A stretch of 64,000 bases of DNA from contig JAYTWR010000046.1 in assembly GCA_043743335.1 (NCBI GenBank), positions 18,283-82,282 on the forward strand, given 5' to 3'. This stretch comes from UBA5216 sp043743335. Its GTDB lineage: Bacteria; Pseudomonadota; Gammaproteobacteria; Burkholderiales; SG8-41. Positions within the stretch are counted from its first letter, which is position 1. Each line of letters starts with the position of its first letter. Both the position numbers and the translations under genes were made by a program. A model generated the notes under the pieces. That model made no database searches. It was given only the letters and a program-made list of their open reading frames with translations, and was not told the origin of the DNA. Shown here piece after piece: positions 33,813-42,210 of the stretch.

Positions 33813-35812
33813 TGCACAATCGGTTTCACGTTGCCCTGCGTCACCCGCTTGATGCGTTCGAGTAACTCTTGCCAACTTACTTGGCGATTGTAGCCCATCA
33901 CCGTAATCGCCGGTATGCCACCGCCCTTCACTATCACATAACCGTTCGGCGCGTCCTCAACGCCGCTCATTTCGCACACCGTGTTGTTCAGTTTGCAGCC
34001 CCATCCCAATTTGTCGTAGCCAAACTGCTCAAAAAATCGCAAAAAGCTGCGTTGTATCGCAGCCGCTGCACCCGCCCCGCCCAACGCAGAAATATTCTGC
34101 ACCGCCGCCTGACTAATCTTGCGCGGATAGTCACCCGCGCTGCTGGCGACCTTGACATCGAATTTGACCGGCTGCCAGTTAACCAGTTCCAGCCCGTTGA
34201 TGCGTGCGTCAATGCGCCCAGTGATGTTGCCGAAGGCATACGTGCGTGTCACCATACTCAAATCAAGATTTTGCATGGTCACATCAGCCTGCACGCGCGG
34301 CGCTTTGCTGAACACATCGAGCAACACCAAGTTCTTCACATCCACCACGCCGTCAAACACCTTGATGGATAACGCGCCGTCCACACGCAACGTTGACTTT
34401 ACATGGCTCACCGTCGGCAACGTCGCCGCCAGTGTGCCGTACATTACCGGCACACCCAGCGCCGCAGTCAATTTATCCATCGAAATAGCACCGACTTCGC
34501 CAGTAAATTGCCAGAACCAGTTGGTCGCCCCTGCACGCGCACGAAAATCACGCACGTCAATAAAGCCATCGAGCAACGGCACCCGCAGTTGCGTTAAGTC
34601 AAAGCGTGTGCCATTCATATTGAGCGGTACGCTGAAAGCGCCCACCGGCATTTTCAGCAACTCGCCGCCTTTGATGTTGACCGTGGCCTGCGTTGCCGCA
34701 TCCGCACGCCACGGCACGGTGCCGTTGATTTCAAACAGCGCAAAGCGATGCTGGATTTTGTCTTCGAGCGACACGTTGTCGAGTTTGACGTCAACGCGGC
34801 GTAACCCGTCGCGGTTCAGTTCTATCTGCGCGGAAATGCGCCCTTCGGTGCGCAAATCCGACAGCGAGCTGCCCTCCAAAAATGGTTTTAACACGGCCTC
34901 ATACAGCGCAGCCACTTGCAGGGTTTGCGCATCCACACGCAGGTCCGCGATTTTCTGGGCCGCCAAATCGTAAACGCCTGCGAACGCCACATCGCCCACG
35001 CCCGGATAACGCAGGGCACCGCGCTCGATGAATAGTTGTCGCGCATCCAAACGCCCCTCCGCTGTCAATTGCTGGTTTGCGGCCTTGAGATACAGCGGCT
35101 GCCAGAAAGCCTCGCCGCCCGTCCAGTTCAGTGCGGCGTTCCAGCGCATGTGATCTGCGGCAGCTTCGGCATTAATTTGCAGATTCACGCCCATTTTTTC
35201 GCCAGCATGCAGACCGCTGGCGTCGGCAAAGCCCGCACCTGCGACTGCTAGTTTCACCGCGATGATGCCGCTGCCGCTGTAGCTGATGTCGCCGCTTAAC
35301 ACGCCCGCGTTGAGCTTGGGCAATTCCGCCGGCAGCCACGGCGCGAAACGCTGCGCACTTGCGCCATCCACGCGCACGCTGACATCATTGCCGCGCTTGC
35401 CGGGACGCACCGCCACGCGCCAAGTCTCGTCCTTGGCCGGTTTGAACGTGAGATCGAGCTCGCGCTTGTCAGTCAGGTAGCGAAACGACAGAGGGATTGT
35501 TTCGCCCAACCCCGGCAACCGTGCGGCCAGCGCCGCGTCGTCACAGGCGATCAGCGCGCGCTCCAGCCGCAACACCGCACAATCGAGCTTGAGGTTTTTG
35601 AGCGATTGATTGCCGAAGCTTACGGCGTCGAGGGCAATGGCCACGGCACCGCTCGCATAGGTAACGCTGATGCCTTGCGCGGCGAAGCCGGGCCCGGTGA
35701 TGTCGTCCAGCGTCAGGACAAGATGCTGCGTGCGGCCAGCCGTGGCCAGCAGCAGCAAAGCAATACCGGCAACGAGCAGGCGTCGTGCCAGGATCAGCCA
35801 CGACGCGCGCAT
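33809..35812 (-). CDS. ydbH: YdbH-like AsmA-family intermembrane protein
   Basis: 667 aa. An N-terminal membrane anchor (LILARRLLVAGIALLLLATAG) is followed by long beta-rich, repeat-like segments as in AsmA-like bridge proteins (GVLSGDISYSG, LDNVSLEDKIQHRFALFEINGTVPW, LPTVSHVKSTLRVDGALSIKVFDG). The C-terminal block, SQAAVQNISALGGAGAAAAIQRSFLRFFEQFGYDKLGWGCKL, is typical of YdbH. The likely role is lipid transfer between inner and outer membrane, redundantly with TamB/YhdP in E. coli. The ATG at 35812 is 10 bp after the cysM stop. Confidence 0.85.
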   Translation of the reverse strand: MRASWLILARRLLVAGIALLLLATAGRTQHLVLTLDDITGPGFAAQGISVTYASGAVAIALDAVSFGNQSLKNLKLDCAVLRLERALIACDDAALAARLPGLGETIPLSFRYLTDKRELDLTFKPAKDETWRVAVRPGKRGNDVSVRVDGASAQRFAPWLPAELPKLNAGVLSGDISYSGSGIIAVKLAVAGAGFADASGLHAGEKMGVNLQINAEAAADHMRWNAALNWTGGEAFWQPLYLKAANQQLTAEGRLDARQLFIERGALRYPGVGDVAFAGVYDLAAQKIADLRVDAQTLQVAALYEAVLKPFLEGSSLSDLRTEGRISAQIELNRDGLRRVDVKLDNVSLEDKIQHRFALFEINGTVPWRADAATQATVNIKGGELLKMPVGAFSVPLNMNGTRFDLTQLRVPLLDGFIDVRDFRARAGATNWFWQFTGEVGAISMDKLTAALGVPVMYGTLAATLPTVSHVKSTLRVDGALSIKVFDGVVDVKNLVLLDVFSKAPRVQADVTMQNLDLSMVTRTYAFGNITGRIDARINGLELVNWQPVKFDVKVASSAGDYPRKISQAAVQNISALGGAGAAAAIQRSFLRFFEQFGYDKLGWGCKLNNTVCEMSGVEDAPNGYVIVKGGGIPAITVMGYNRQVSWQELLERIKRVTQGNVKPIVQ

Positions 35813-35822
35813 CGCGCACACG

Positions 35823-36710
35823 TCAGGCCGGGAACACACCCGTCGACAAGTAGCGGTCGCCGCGATCACAAATAATGGCGACGATCACCGCGTCGCGCAC
35901 CTCACGCGATATTTGCAGCGCGGCCCACACGGCACCGCCGGACGAAATGCCGCCGAAGATGCCCTCTTCGGTCGCCAGACGGCGCGCCATGTCTTCGGCG
36001 TCGCGTTGCGCGATTTCGACCGTTTGATCGACGCGGCTCCAGTCGCAAATGGCGGGCAGGTACGCCGCCGGCCACTTGCGAATACCAGGAATCTGCGAAC
36101 CGTCGCTCGGCTGGCAACCGATAATTTTGACCGCAGGATTTTTTTCCTTGAGAAAGCGCGACACACCCATGATGGTGCCGGTGGTGCCCATACTCGAAAC
36201 AAAATGCGTCACCTTGCCCCCGGTATCACGCCAGATTTCGGGACCGGTGGTTTCGTAGTGCGCGAGCGGGTTGTCGGCATTTGAAAACTGATCGAGCATG
36301 ATGCCTTTGCCCTCTTTCACCAAGCGCTCGCCGACATCGCGCGCAGCTTCCATACCGCCTTCTTTGGCCGTCAACACGAGCTGCGCGCCATAAGCCGCCA
36401 TGCTTTGACGGCGTTCCATGGATTGGTTTTCGGGCATCACCAATATCATTTTGTAGCCCATCATTGCCGCGCACATGGCGAGCGCGATGCCGGTATTGCC
36501 ACTGGTGGGTTCAATCAAGGTGTCGCCGGGTTTGATTTGCCCGCGCGCCTGCGCCCGTTTAATCATCGATAGCGCTGGACGATCCTTGACCGAACCCGCG
36601 GGATTGTTGCCTTCGAGCTTGGCCAAAATCACGTTGCTGGTGTTGCCGGGCAAGCGCTGCAAACGCACCAACGGCGTATTGCCTACGAATTGTTCGAGTG
36701 TTTGGTTCAT
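35823..36710 (-). CDS. cysM: Cysteine synthase B (O-acetylserine/sulfocysteine type)
   Basis: 295 aa PLP enzyme. K42 in NNPAGSVKDRPA binds the cofactor, EPTSGNTGIALAM is the substrate loop, GTTGTIMGVSRFLKE the phosphate loop, and SSGGAVWAAL is the C-terminal motif. The length and IWRDTGGKVTHFVSSMGTTGT fit CysM rather than CysK. It makes cysteine from O-acetylserine and sulfide or thiosulfate. It is at the end of the conserved rpsA-lapAB-hldD cluster and immediately upstream of ydbH. Confidence 0.93.
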   Translation of the reverse strand: MNQTLEQFVGNTPLVRLQRLPGNTSNVILAKLEGNNPAGSVKDRPALSMIKRAQARGQIKPGDTLIEPTSGNTGIALAMCAAMMGYKMILVMPENQSMERRQSMAAYGAQLVLTAKEGGMEAARDVGERLVKEGKGIMLDQFSNADNPLAHYETTGPEIWRDTGGKVTHFVSSMGTTGTIMGVSRFLKEKNPAVKIIGCQPSDGSQIPGIRKWPAAYLPAICDWSRVDQTVEIAQRDAEDMARRLATEEGIFGGISSGGAVWAALQISREVRDAVIVAIICDRGDRYLSTGVFPA

Positions 36711-36820
36711 GATCGATCAGCCGATAAGGGTTCAGAGGTCGGGGTTCAGGGTTCGGAGTTCAGCGCGCAGATTCCGGGCGTCCAGCGTCGCGTCATCATA
36801 GCGCAAACGCGGCGAGCATG

Positions 36821-36848
36821 AAAAAACCCCGCCGTAGCGGGGTTTTTC
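36821..36848 (-). terminator. Rho-independent terminator of the comEA-like gene
   Basis: Minus strand: CCCCGC-TACG-GCGGGG followed by six T. It lies 20 bp after the comEA-like stop; the upstream A-run also makes it usable in reverse. Confidence 0.9.
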
Positions 36849-36867
36849 AGTAGCCTGAACCGATGGA

Positions 36868-37386
36868 TTATTTCTTGTCGGTTTTGGCGTCGTCTTTCTT
36901 GTCATCCTTCTTCGCATCCGTTTTGCTGTCGGCTTTGGCGTCTTGTTTCGCGCCTTTGTCGTCTTTCTTGGCGTCGGCTTTATCAGCTTTCGCGTCTTTC
37001 TTCGCAGCCTTGTCGTCCTTCTTGGCATCGGCTTTCTTTTCTTCTTTTTTCGCGTCGACTTTGGCAGGTTCTTTGGCATCTGCTTTCTTGGCAGCGGCCT
37101 TGTCCGACTTGGCGTCTTTCGCAGGGGCCGTGCCGGCAGCAACCGTGATTTTGTCGCGCAGGTCTTTCATGGTGCCGGGGCCAATGCCGTTGACTTTTTC
37201 AAGATCGTCTACGGTCTTGAACGGGCCGTTTTTGGTGCGATAGTCGATAATGGCTTGGGCTTTGGCCGGGCCGATACCTTTAAGACCATCCAGTTGATCT
37301 TTGGTGGCGGTGTTGATGTTCACCTGCGCCAACGCTGCGCCTATCATGGCTAACCACAATCCCAATATCAGCAGTAGTTTCTTCAT
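36868..37386 (-). CDS. ComEA-like helix-hairpin-helix protein with Lys/Asp tail
   Basis: 172 aa. Signal peptide (LLLILGLWLAMIGAALA), then tandem helix-hairpin-helix motifs (NINTATKDQLDGLKGIGPAKAQAIIDYR; DLEKVNGIGPGTMKDLRDKI) as in the periplasmic DNA receptor ComEA. Residues 86-172 are a low-complexity tail of Ala, Lys, Asp and Glu with KKxDAK-type units, unusual for this family and probably disordered. It may bind DNA in the periplasm during uptake; no other competence genes are in the window. GGGGAG upstream of 37386 supports the start. Confidence 0.8.
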   Translation of the reverse strand: MKKLLLILGLWLAMIGAALAQVNINTATKDQLDGLKGIGPAKAQAIIDYRTKNGPFKTVDDLEKVNGIGPGTMKDLRDKITVAAGTAPAKDAKSDKAAAKKADAKEPAKVDAKKEEKKADAKKDDKAAKKDAKADKADAKKDDKGAKQDAKADSKTDAKKDDKKDDAKTDKK

Positions 37387-37526
37387 GCGTGCTCCCCGGT
37401 AGGTAATTTGTGCCTGCATCGAGGCGGTCCGTAACGGGCCGCCTTGCTGGCATGCTCTAAAAACGCCTGAAGCCGGGATGAGTTGACAGCCTCATGTAAG
37501 GTAGCGGAATAGGTAGCCGAATACCC

Positions 37527-38525
37527 TTAACCGCCACGCGCCGCCAGCGCCTCGCAATAGCGCGTAACCCCTTGTTCTACCGTAAGAAACGGCTCAGGGT
37601 AGCCCGCCGCGCGCAGACTTGCCAAGTCGGCTTGGGTATAGCTCTGATACTTACCTTTGAGGTCTTGCGGGAACGGAATGTATTCGATCAGGCCCTGCGT
37701 CTGCAGGGCCGCCAACGCCAAGGCACCCTCGCCGCGCGCTTTGCGGCAGGCGTTGATGGACGCCACGGCCACATCGTTAAAGCTCTGCGCCGCGCCGGTT
37801 CCACAATTATAAATACCTGATTTTAAAGGGTTATCCAGAAAATAGAGATTGACCTTGACGACATCCTCCACCGACACGAAATCGCGCCGTTGCTCGCCGT
37901 TGCCGTAGCCGTCACTGCCCTCGAACAGGCGCACCTTGCCCGCGCTGCGGTATTGGTTAAAAAAGTGAAAAGCAACGGAGGCCATACGGCCCTTGTGTTG
38001 TTCGCGCGGGCCGTACACATTGAAATAGCGCAGCCCCACCACTTGCGACGGCAGGTGCGACAGCTCGCGGCGCACAAACTGGTCAAACAAATATTTGGAA
38101 TAGCCATACACATTCAGCGGCCCTTCGCACGCTGGCGACTCGCGAAACTCGGTGCGGTCGCCGTAAATCGCAGCCGACGACGCATAAATAAACGGCGTCT
38201 TATGCGCGGCGCAAAAATCGAGCAGGCGACGGGAGTAGCGGTAGTTGTTCTGCATCATGTACCGACCGTTCGATTCTGTCGTGTCTGAACAAGCCCCCTG
38301 ATGCAACAGCGCAGTGACCGCACCATTGAAGACGCCACGGTCGAGTGCGGTGATGAATTCGTCTTTATCGAGGTAATCGTCGATTTGGCAATCCACCAAA
38401 TTGATAAAGCGATCTCCGTGCGTGAGATCGTCCACTGCGATGATGCGGGTGATGCCGCGCGCGTTGAGCGCCCTGACGACATGGGCGCCGATAAACCCCG
38501 CTGCGCCGGTAACGATATAAGTCAT
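37527..38525 (-). CDS. hldD: ADP-L-glycero-D-manno-heptose 6-epimerase
   Basis: 332 aa SDR enzyme. MTYIVTGAAGFIGAHVVRAL is the nucleotide-binding loop; Tyr and Lys of YGYSKYLFDQFVRREL are catalytic, and RYFNVYGPREQHKGRMASVAFH and DFVSVEDVV are family blocks. It makes ADP-L-glycero-D-manno-heptose for the LPS inner core. It follows rfaE1 by 13 bp. The start region lacks a Shine-Dalgarno sequence and an IHF-like word overlaps the initiator ATG. Confidence 0.95.
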   Translation of the reverse strand: MTYIVTGAAGFIGAHVVRALNARGITRIIAVDDLTHGDRFINLVDCQIDDYLDKDEFITALDRGVFNGAVTALLHQGACSDTTESNGRYMMQNNYRYSRRLLDFCAAHKTPFIYASSAAIYGDRTEFRESPACEGPLNVYGYSKYLFDQFVRRELSHLPSQVVGLRYFNVYGPREQHKGRMASVAFHFFNQYRSAGKVRLFEGSDGYGNGEQRRDFVSVEDVVKVNLYFLDNPLKSGIYNCGTGAAQSFNDVAVASINACRKARGEGALALAALQTQGLIEYIPFPQDLKGKYQSYTQADLASLRAAGYPEPFLTVEQGVTRYCEALAARGG

Positions 38526-38535
38526 TGATTTTATT
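38518..38535 (-). promoter_or_regulatory. IHF-like site overlapping the hldD start codon
   Basis: Minus-strand AATAAAATCAATGACTTA fits WATCAANNNNTTR; the ATG inside it is the hldD initiator. Confidence 0.4.
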
Positions 38536-38538
38536 TGT

Positions 38539-39483
38539 TTATTTGTCAAACAGCTCAGAGGGTAGCACCACCGCCGTGCCAAATTTGGCGACCACGATTC
38601 CGGCGGCGCGATTGGCGATGCGCACCGCTTCGTCCATGCTCACCCCGCTGCCCAGCGCAACGCCCAGCGTGGCGATGACGGTGTCGCCCGCGCCGGATAC
38701 ATCGTAGACCTCGCGCGCCTGCGCCGGCTCATGCAGCCGCTGGCGCTGACGGAACAGCGTCATGCCTTCTTCGCTGCGTGTGACCAGCAGTGCCTGCAAC
38801 TTCAGCGTGCGTCGCAGCTTTTGCGCGCGCGCGGTGAAATCGGCCTCGCTGCGCGCCTTGCCGGCCACTTGATTAAATTCACTGCGATTCGGCGTGAGCA
38901 GGGTGGCACCTTGATAGCGACTAAAATCATCGCCCTTGGGATCTACCAGCACCGGTTTGCCCGCAGCGCGTGCGGCGGCGATCATGGCCTCGATATGCGC
39001 TAGCCCACCCTTGCCGTAATCCGACAAAATCACCACATCATGGCTGCGCACCAATCCGCGATACTCGCGTAACTTCGCCGCCAGCACTTCGTGGCCGGGC
39101 GCGGTTTCAAAATCCAGCCGCAGCAATTGCTGCTGACGCCCGATCACTCGCAGCTTGACCGTGGTGGACACTGCCGCATCACGATGCAGCCGAGCTGTGA
39201 CCTTGTCGCGCCGCAAGAGCTTGGCCAATTGCGCGCCAGCCTCGTCACGCCCCACGACGGACAGCAACGTCACTCGCGCCCCCAACGCGGCTGCGTTGCG
39301 CGCGACGTTGGCCGCGCCGCCGGGGCGTTCCTCACTGCGCGTTACATGCACCACCGGCACCGGCGCTTCGGGCGATATGCGCGCCACATTGCCAAACCAG
39401 TAGCGGTCGAGCATGACATCGCCCACCACCAGCACGCGGGCCTGGGTGAACGACTGGGCAATCGCTGCGGCGGAAACGCTCAT
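38539..39483 (-). CDS. rfaE1: D-glycero-beta-D-manno-heptose-7-phosphate kinase
   Basis: 314 aa, the kinase half of HldE only (PfkB/ribokinase fold). VLVVGDVMLDRYWFG, GGAANVARNAAALGA, VDPKGDDFSRYQGATLLTPNRSEF and the DVSGAGDTVIA motif with catalytic Asp are present. It phosphorylates heptose-7-phosphate at C1. The adenylyltransferase half (RfaE2) is not in the window, so the two activities are split as in other betaproteobacteria. The ATG at 39483, spaced 6 nt from GAGGGA, is preferred over one directly abutting it. Confidence 0.92.
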   Translation of the reverse strand: MSVSAAAIAQSFTQARVLVVGDVMLDRYWFGNVARISPEAPVPVVHVTRSEERPGGAANVARNAAALGARVTLLSVVGRDEAGAQLAKLLRRDKVTARLHRDAAVSTTVKLRVIGRQQQLLRLDFETAPGHEVLAAKLREYRGLVRSHDVVILSDYGKGGLAHIEAMIAAARAAGKPVLVDPKGDDFSRYQGATLLTPNRSEFNQVAGKARSEADFTARAQKLRRTLKLQALLVTRSEEGMTLFRQRQRLHEPAQAREVYDVSGAGDTVIATLGVALGSGVSMDEAVRIANRAAGIVVAKFGTAVVLPSELFDK

Positions 39484-39493
39484 GCGCATTCCC

Positions 39494-40222
39494 TCATGCT
39501 GAAATCTCACGCTGTATGCGTTGCAGCGTGGCGATCGGGTCAGCCGACTGCGTGATGGGCCGGCCGATCACCAGATAGTCTGCGCCTGCCGCTATCGCGG
39601 CGCGCGGCGTCATGACGCGTTTTTGGTCGTCCTGCGTGGCGATTGCAGCGTCGGCCAAGCGAATGCCGGGCGTGACCAACTTGAAACCGGCACCACAGGC
39701 AGCGCGCAGCATCGTGGCCTCTTGCGCCGACGACACCACGCCATCCAGTCCTGCCGCCTGCGCCAGTTTGGCCAGCCGCAGCACCGCTGCAGCGGGTTTG
39801 CCCTGCATACCGATGTCGCTTAAATCACTGTCGCCCAGACTGGTCAGCACCGTAACCGCGATCAGCTTGGGACGCTGCGTCTCACCGGCCAAAGCCTCGC
39901 GCGCGGCCTGCATCATGGCGCGCCCGCCGCTGGCATGCACATTCATCATCCACACCCCCATACGCGCTGCCGCCTTGCACGCGCTGGCCACGGTGTTGGG
40001 TATGTCGTGAAATTTCAAATCCAGAAACACGCCAAACCCGCGCGCCACCAGGGTTTCCACCAGCGCCGGCCCGGCTGCGGTGAAGAGTTCCTTGCCCACT
40101 TTGACACGGCACAACTTGGCATCGAGCCGACTGGCGATATCCAGCGCGGGCTGCGCCGACGCGTAGTCGAGGGCAACAATGATCTGGAGATCGATTTTCG
40201 GATCGCTTTGCAGTTCGTTCAT
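39494..40222 (-). CDS. pyrF: Orotidine 5'-phosphate decarboxylase
   Basis: 242 aa TIM barrel. IVALDYASAQPAL holds the first Asp, VKVGKELF the substrate Lys, and FLDLKFHDIPNTV the catalytic DxKxxD set. VTPGIR and the late VIGRPITQSADPIATL bind phosphate. It performs the last step of UMP synthesis. The ATG overlaps the lapB stop (ATGA), so translation is coupled. Confidence 0.95.
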   Translation of the reverse strand: MNELQSDPKIDLQIIVALDYASAQPALDIASRLDAKLCRVKVGKELFTAAGPALVETLVARGFGVFLDLKFHDIPNTVASACKAAARMGVWMMNVHASGGRAMMQAAREALAGETQRPKLIAVTVLTSLGDSDLSDIGMQGKPAAAVLRLAKLAQAAGLDGVVSSAQEATMLRAACGAGFKLVTPGIRLADAAIATQDDQKRVMTPRAAIAAGADYLVIGRPITQSADPIATLQRIQREISA

Positions 40223-41394
40223 GCGGGCAAGCCTTTTTCTTCGGTGCGGCGGGGTGAGTAGGTTTCCCAGGAAGCGCACGCCGGGCAATGCCAATAAAAC
40301 TGCCGTGCACGAAAGCCGCATTGATCGCATTTATACATCGCCAGCCCGCGGGTGTGTTGATGCACCAGCGTTTTGGTGAGTTCCAAATCCTGCCGGCGTT
40401 CGGCGGGCACATCGAGCAACTGCGCTTCCAGCAATTTGTCCAACCCCAGCAGCGTGGGCGAGCGGCGCAACTCGTCGCGCGCCAGCGCATACGCGGCCTC
40501 AGCGCCTTGCGATTCGAGCAACCCGTCGAACACGGTATTGAGCAAATCGAGCGACGGATATTTGGCGAGATACCCGCGCAACAGGGTGACGCCTTCCGGC
40601 GTTCTGTCTTGTTGTTTAAACACGCGAAACATGCGCTCGGCCACCAGCGACAGGTAGTCTGGATTCTGGCTTTCGATACGCTTCCAGGCCGCCACCGCTG
40701 CATCGAGCTTGCCCTGCGTCTGCTCCAGATCGCCCAGCAGCAAATTGGCGCGCACGCACAAACGGTGGTGCGTGAGCGCCCTGTCGAGATGCGGGCGCGC
40801 TGCTTCGGCGCGCGAGTGCATGATTTCGCTGCTCGCCATTTCACAATAAAAATTGGCGATGTCTTTTTGCCGCGATTGGCCGGTTACGCTTTCCAGATTG
40901 CCGGCGATCACAATGGCTTTTTGCCAGTCTTTCTCCTGCTCGTAGATTTCGAGCAGAAACTTCAGCACCGCCTCGGCGTAGGACGTGTGTTCGAGTTTGA
41001 GAAACAATTCTTCGGCGCGATCCAACAAACCGGCCTTGAGGTAATCCTGCGCGAGTTCATACATCGCCATGGTCTTTTGATCTTTGCCCAAATCGGCGCG
41101 CGCCGCCAGATTTTGATGCATCCGTATCGCCCGTTCTACTTCACCGCGACGCCGGAACAAACTGCCCAGCGCGAAATGTAATTCGATGGTTTGCGGATCC
41201 ACCTTGACCACCTCGATGAAGGCTTCAATCGCCTTGTCGGGCTGCTCGTTCAGCAAAAAATTCAGTCCCTTGAAATACGAAGATGGCAGCGCGCGCGATT
41301 CCGACAGCAGATGGCGTATGTCGATACGCGCCGCGATCCATCCCAGCGCGAAAAAGAGGGGCAGCGCCAGCAACCACCAGGTTTCAATGTCCAT
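40219..41394 (-). CDS. lapB: Lipopolysaccharide assembly protein LapB (YciM)
   Basis: 391 aa. An N-terminal membrane anchor (WWLLALPLFFALGWIAARID) precedes multiple TPRs (LNEQPDKAIEAFIEVVKVDPQTIELHFALGSLF and so on). A C-terminal rubredoxin-type metal site, CDQCGFRARQFYWHCPAC, completes the protein. LapB controls LpxC turnover with FtsH and so LPS level. It lies downstream of lapA, as usual. Confidence 0.95.
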   Translation of the reverse strand: MDIETWWLLALPLFFALGWIAARIDIRHLLSESRALPSSYFKGLNFLLNEQPDKAIEAFIEVVKVDPQTIELHFALGSLFRRRGEVERAIRMHQNLAARADLGKDQKTMAMYELAQDYLKAGLLDRAEELFLKLEHTSYAEAVLKFLLEIYEQEKDWQKAIVIAGNLESVTGQSRQKDIANFYCEMASSEIMHSRAEAARPHLDRALTHHRLCVRANLLLGDLEQTQGKLDAAVAAWKRIESQNPDYLSLVAERMFRVFKQQDRTPEGVTLLRGYLAKYPSLDLLNTVFDGLLESQGAEAAYALARDELRRSPTLLGLDKLLEAQLLDVPAERRQDLELTKTLVHQHTRGLAMYKCDQCGFRARQFYWHCPACASWETYSPRRTEEKGLPA

Positions 41395-41409
41395 GGCGGC
41401 GATCCGGCA

Positions 41410-41739
41410 CTACAGCGCATCCACCACAGGCAGCGCCGATGGCGCGTTTGACGCGACGGATGCCTGTGCGACGACTGGCGTTTGCAGCGGGGCCTTGGTG
41501 GCATCGAGCGCCTTGCGCAGGCGTGAAATATCGCGCCGCAAGCGCACAAACTGCGCGAGACTCGCGAATACGCCGACGACTGCGCCCGCGCAAAACACGA
41601 TCAGAATCACGAAAATCAGCGGCGCTTGCCATTGCAGGCCCAAGTAGTAGCGCACGGTCACCGGATCGGTATTTTTCACCGCGAACGTCAGCGCTACCAG
41701 AAACAGCAGCAGCTTGATCAGTAAATAAAAAATTTTCAT
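41410..41739 (-). CDS. lapA: Lipopolysaccharide assembly protein LapA (YciS)
   Basis: 109 aa with two membrane helices (FYLLIKLLLFLVALTFAVKN; LIFVILIVFCAGAVVGVFASLAQF) followed by RLRRDISRLRKALD. The fold and position between ihfB and lapB identify it. It works with LapB in LPS assembly. Confidence 0.9.
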   Translation of the reverse strand: MKIFYLLIKLLLFLVALTFAVKNTDPVTVRYYLGLQWQAPLIFVILIVFCAGAVVGVFASLAQFVRLRRDISRLRKALDATKAPLQTPVVAQASVASNAPSALPVVDAL

Positions 41740-41780
41740 CGTGAAGGCAGTGCAAGCGAGTCGTCGAACGTAGCGGCAGC

Positions 41781-41814
41781 AAAAAACGGCATGATCTTGC
41801 GATCATGCCGTTTT
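41781..41814 (-). terminator. Terminator after ihfB
   Basis: A 12-14 bp stem, AAACGGCATGATC / GATCATGCCGTTT, with a 4-nt loop, followed on the minus strand by a T-run. It lies between ihfB and lapA, so lapA-lapB may need their own promoter or read-through. Confidence 0.85.
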
Positions 41815-41913
41815 GGCGAACCTGCTGTAAAGCTGAAGCGCGTTGTGAGACAAACTGCAAACCCGCTAACGAACCGCTGTACGCCGATGGCACGGCGCAA
41901 AAGCCGGTGCAGG

Positions 41914-42198
41914 CTATTTTTCCACATCAACGCGATCGCGCAATTCCTTGCCTGCCTTGAAATGCGGAACATGTTTCGCGGGCACCTGCACACGGTCACC
42001 GGATTTCGGGTTACGGCCTACACGCGGCGGCCGGTAGTTCAGCCCAAAGCTGCCGAACCCCCGAATTTCGATACGCTGCCCCTGCGCCAGACATTTGCCC
42101 ATCGCATCCAAAATCATTTTCACCGCCAGTTCAGCGTCCTTTGCCACCAACTGGGGAAAGCGCGCCGCAAGTTTCGCGATCAGCTCCGACTTGGTCAT
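41914..42198 (-). CDS. ihfB: Integration host factor beta subunit
   Basis: 94 aa HU/IHF-fold protein: MTKSELIAKLAARFPQL, then GFGSFGLNYRPPRVGRNPKSGDRVQVPAKHVPHFKAGKELRD, with the arm Pro typical of IHF. It follows rpsA, the standard position of ihfB. With IhfA it bends DNA at WATCAANNNNTTR, the word that is enriched in this window. Confidence 0.95.
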   Translation of the reverse strand: MTKSELIAKLAARFPQLVAKDAELAVKMILDAMGKCLAQGQRIEIRGFGSFGLNYRPPRVGRNPKSGDRVQVPAKHVPHFKAGKELRDRVDVEK

Positions 42199-42210
42199 GA
42201 TGCTCCCTTA

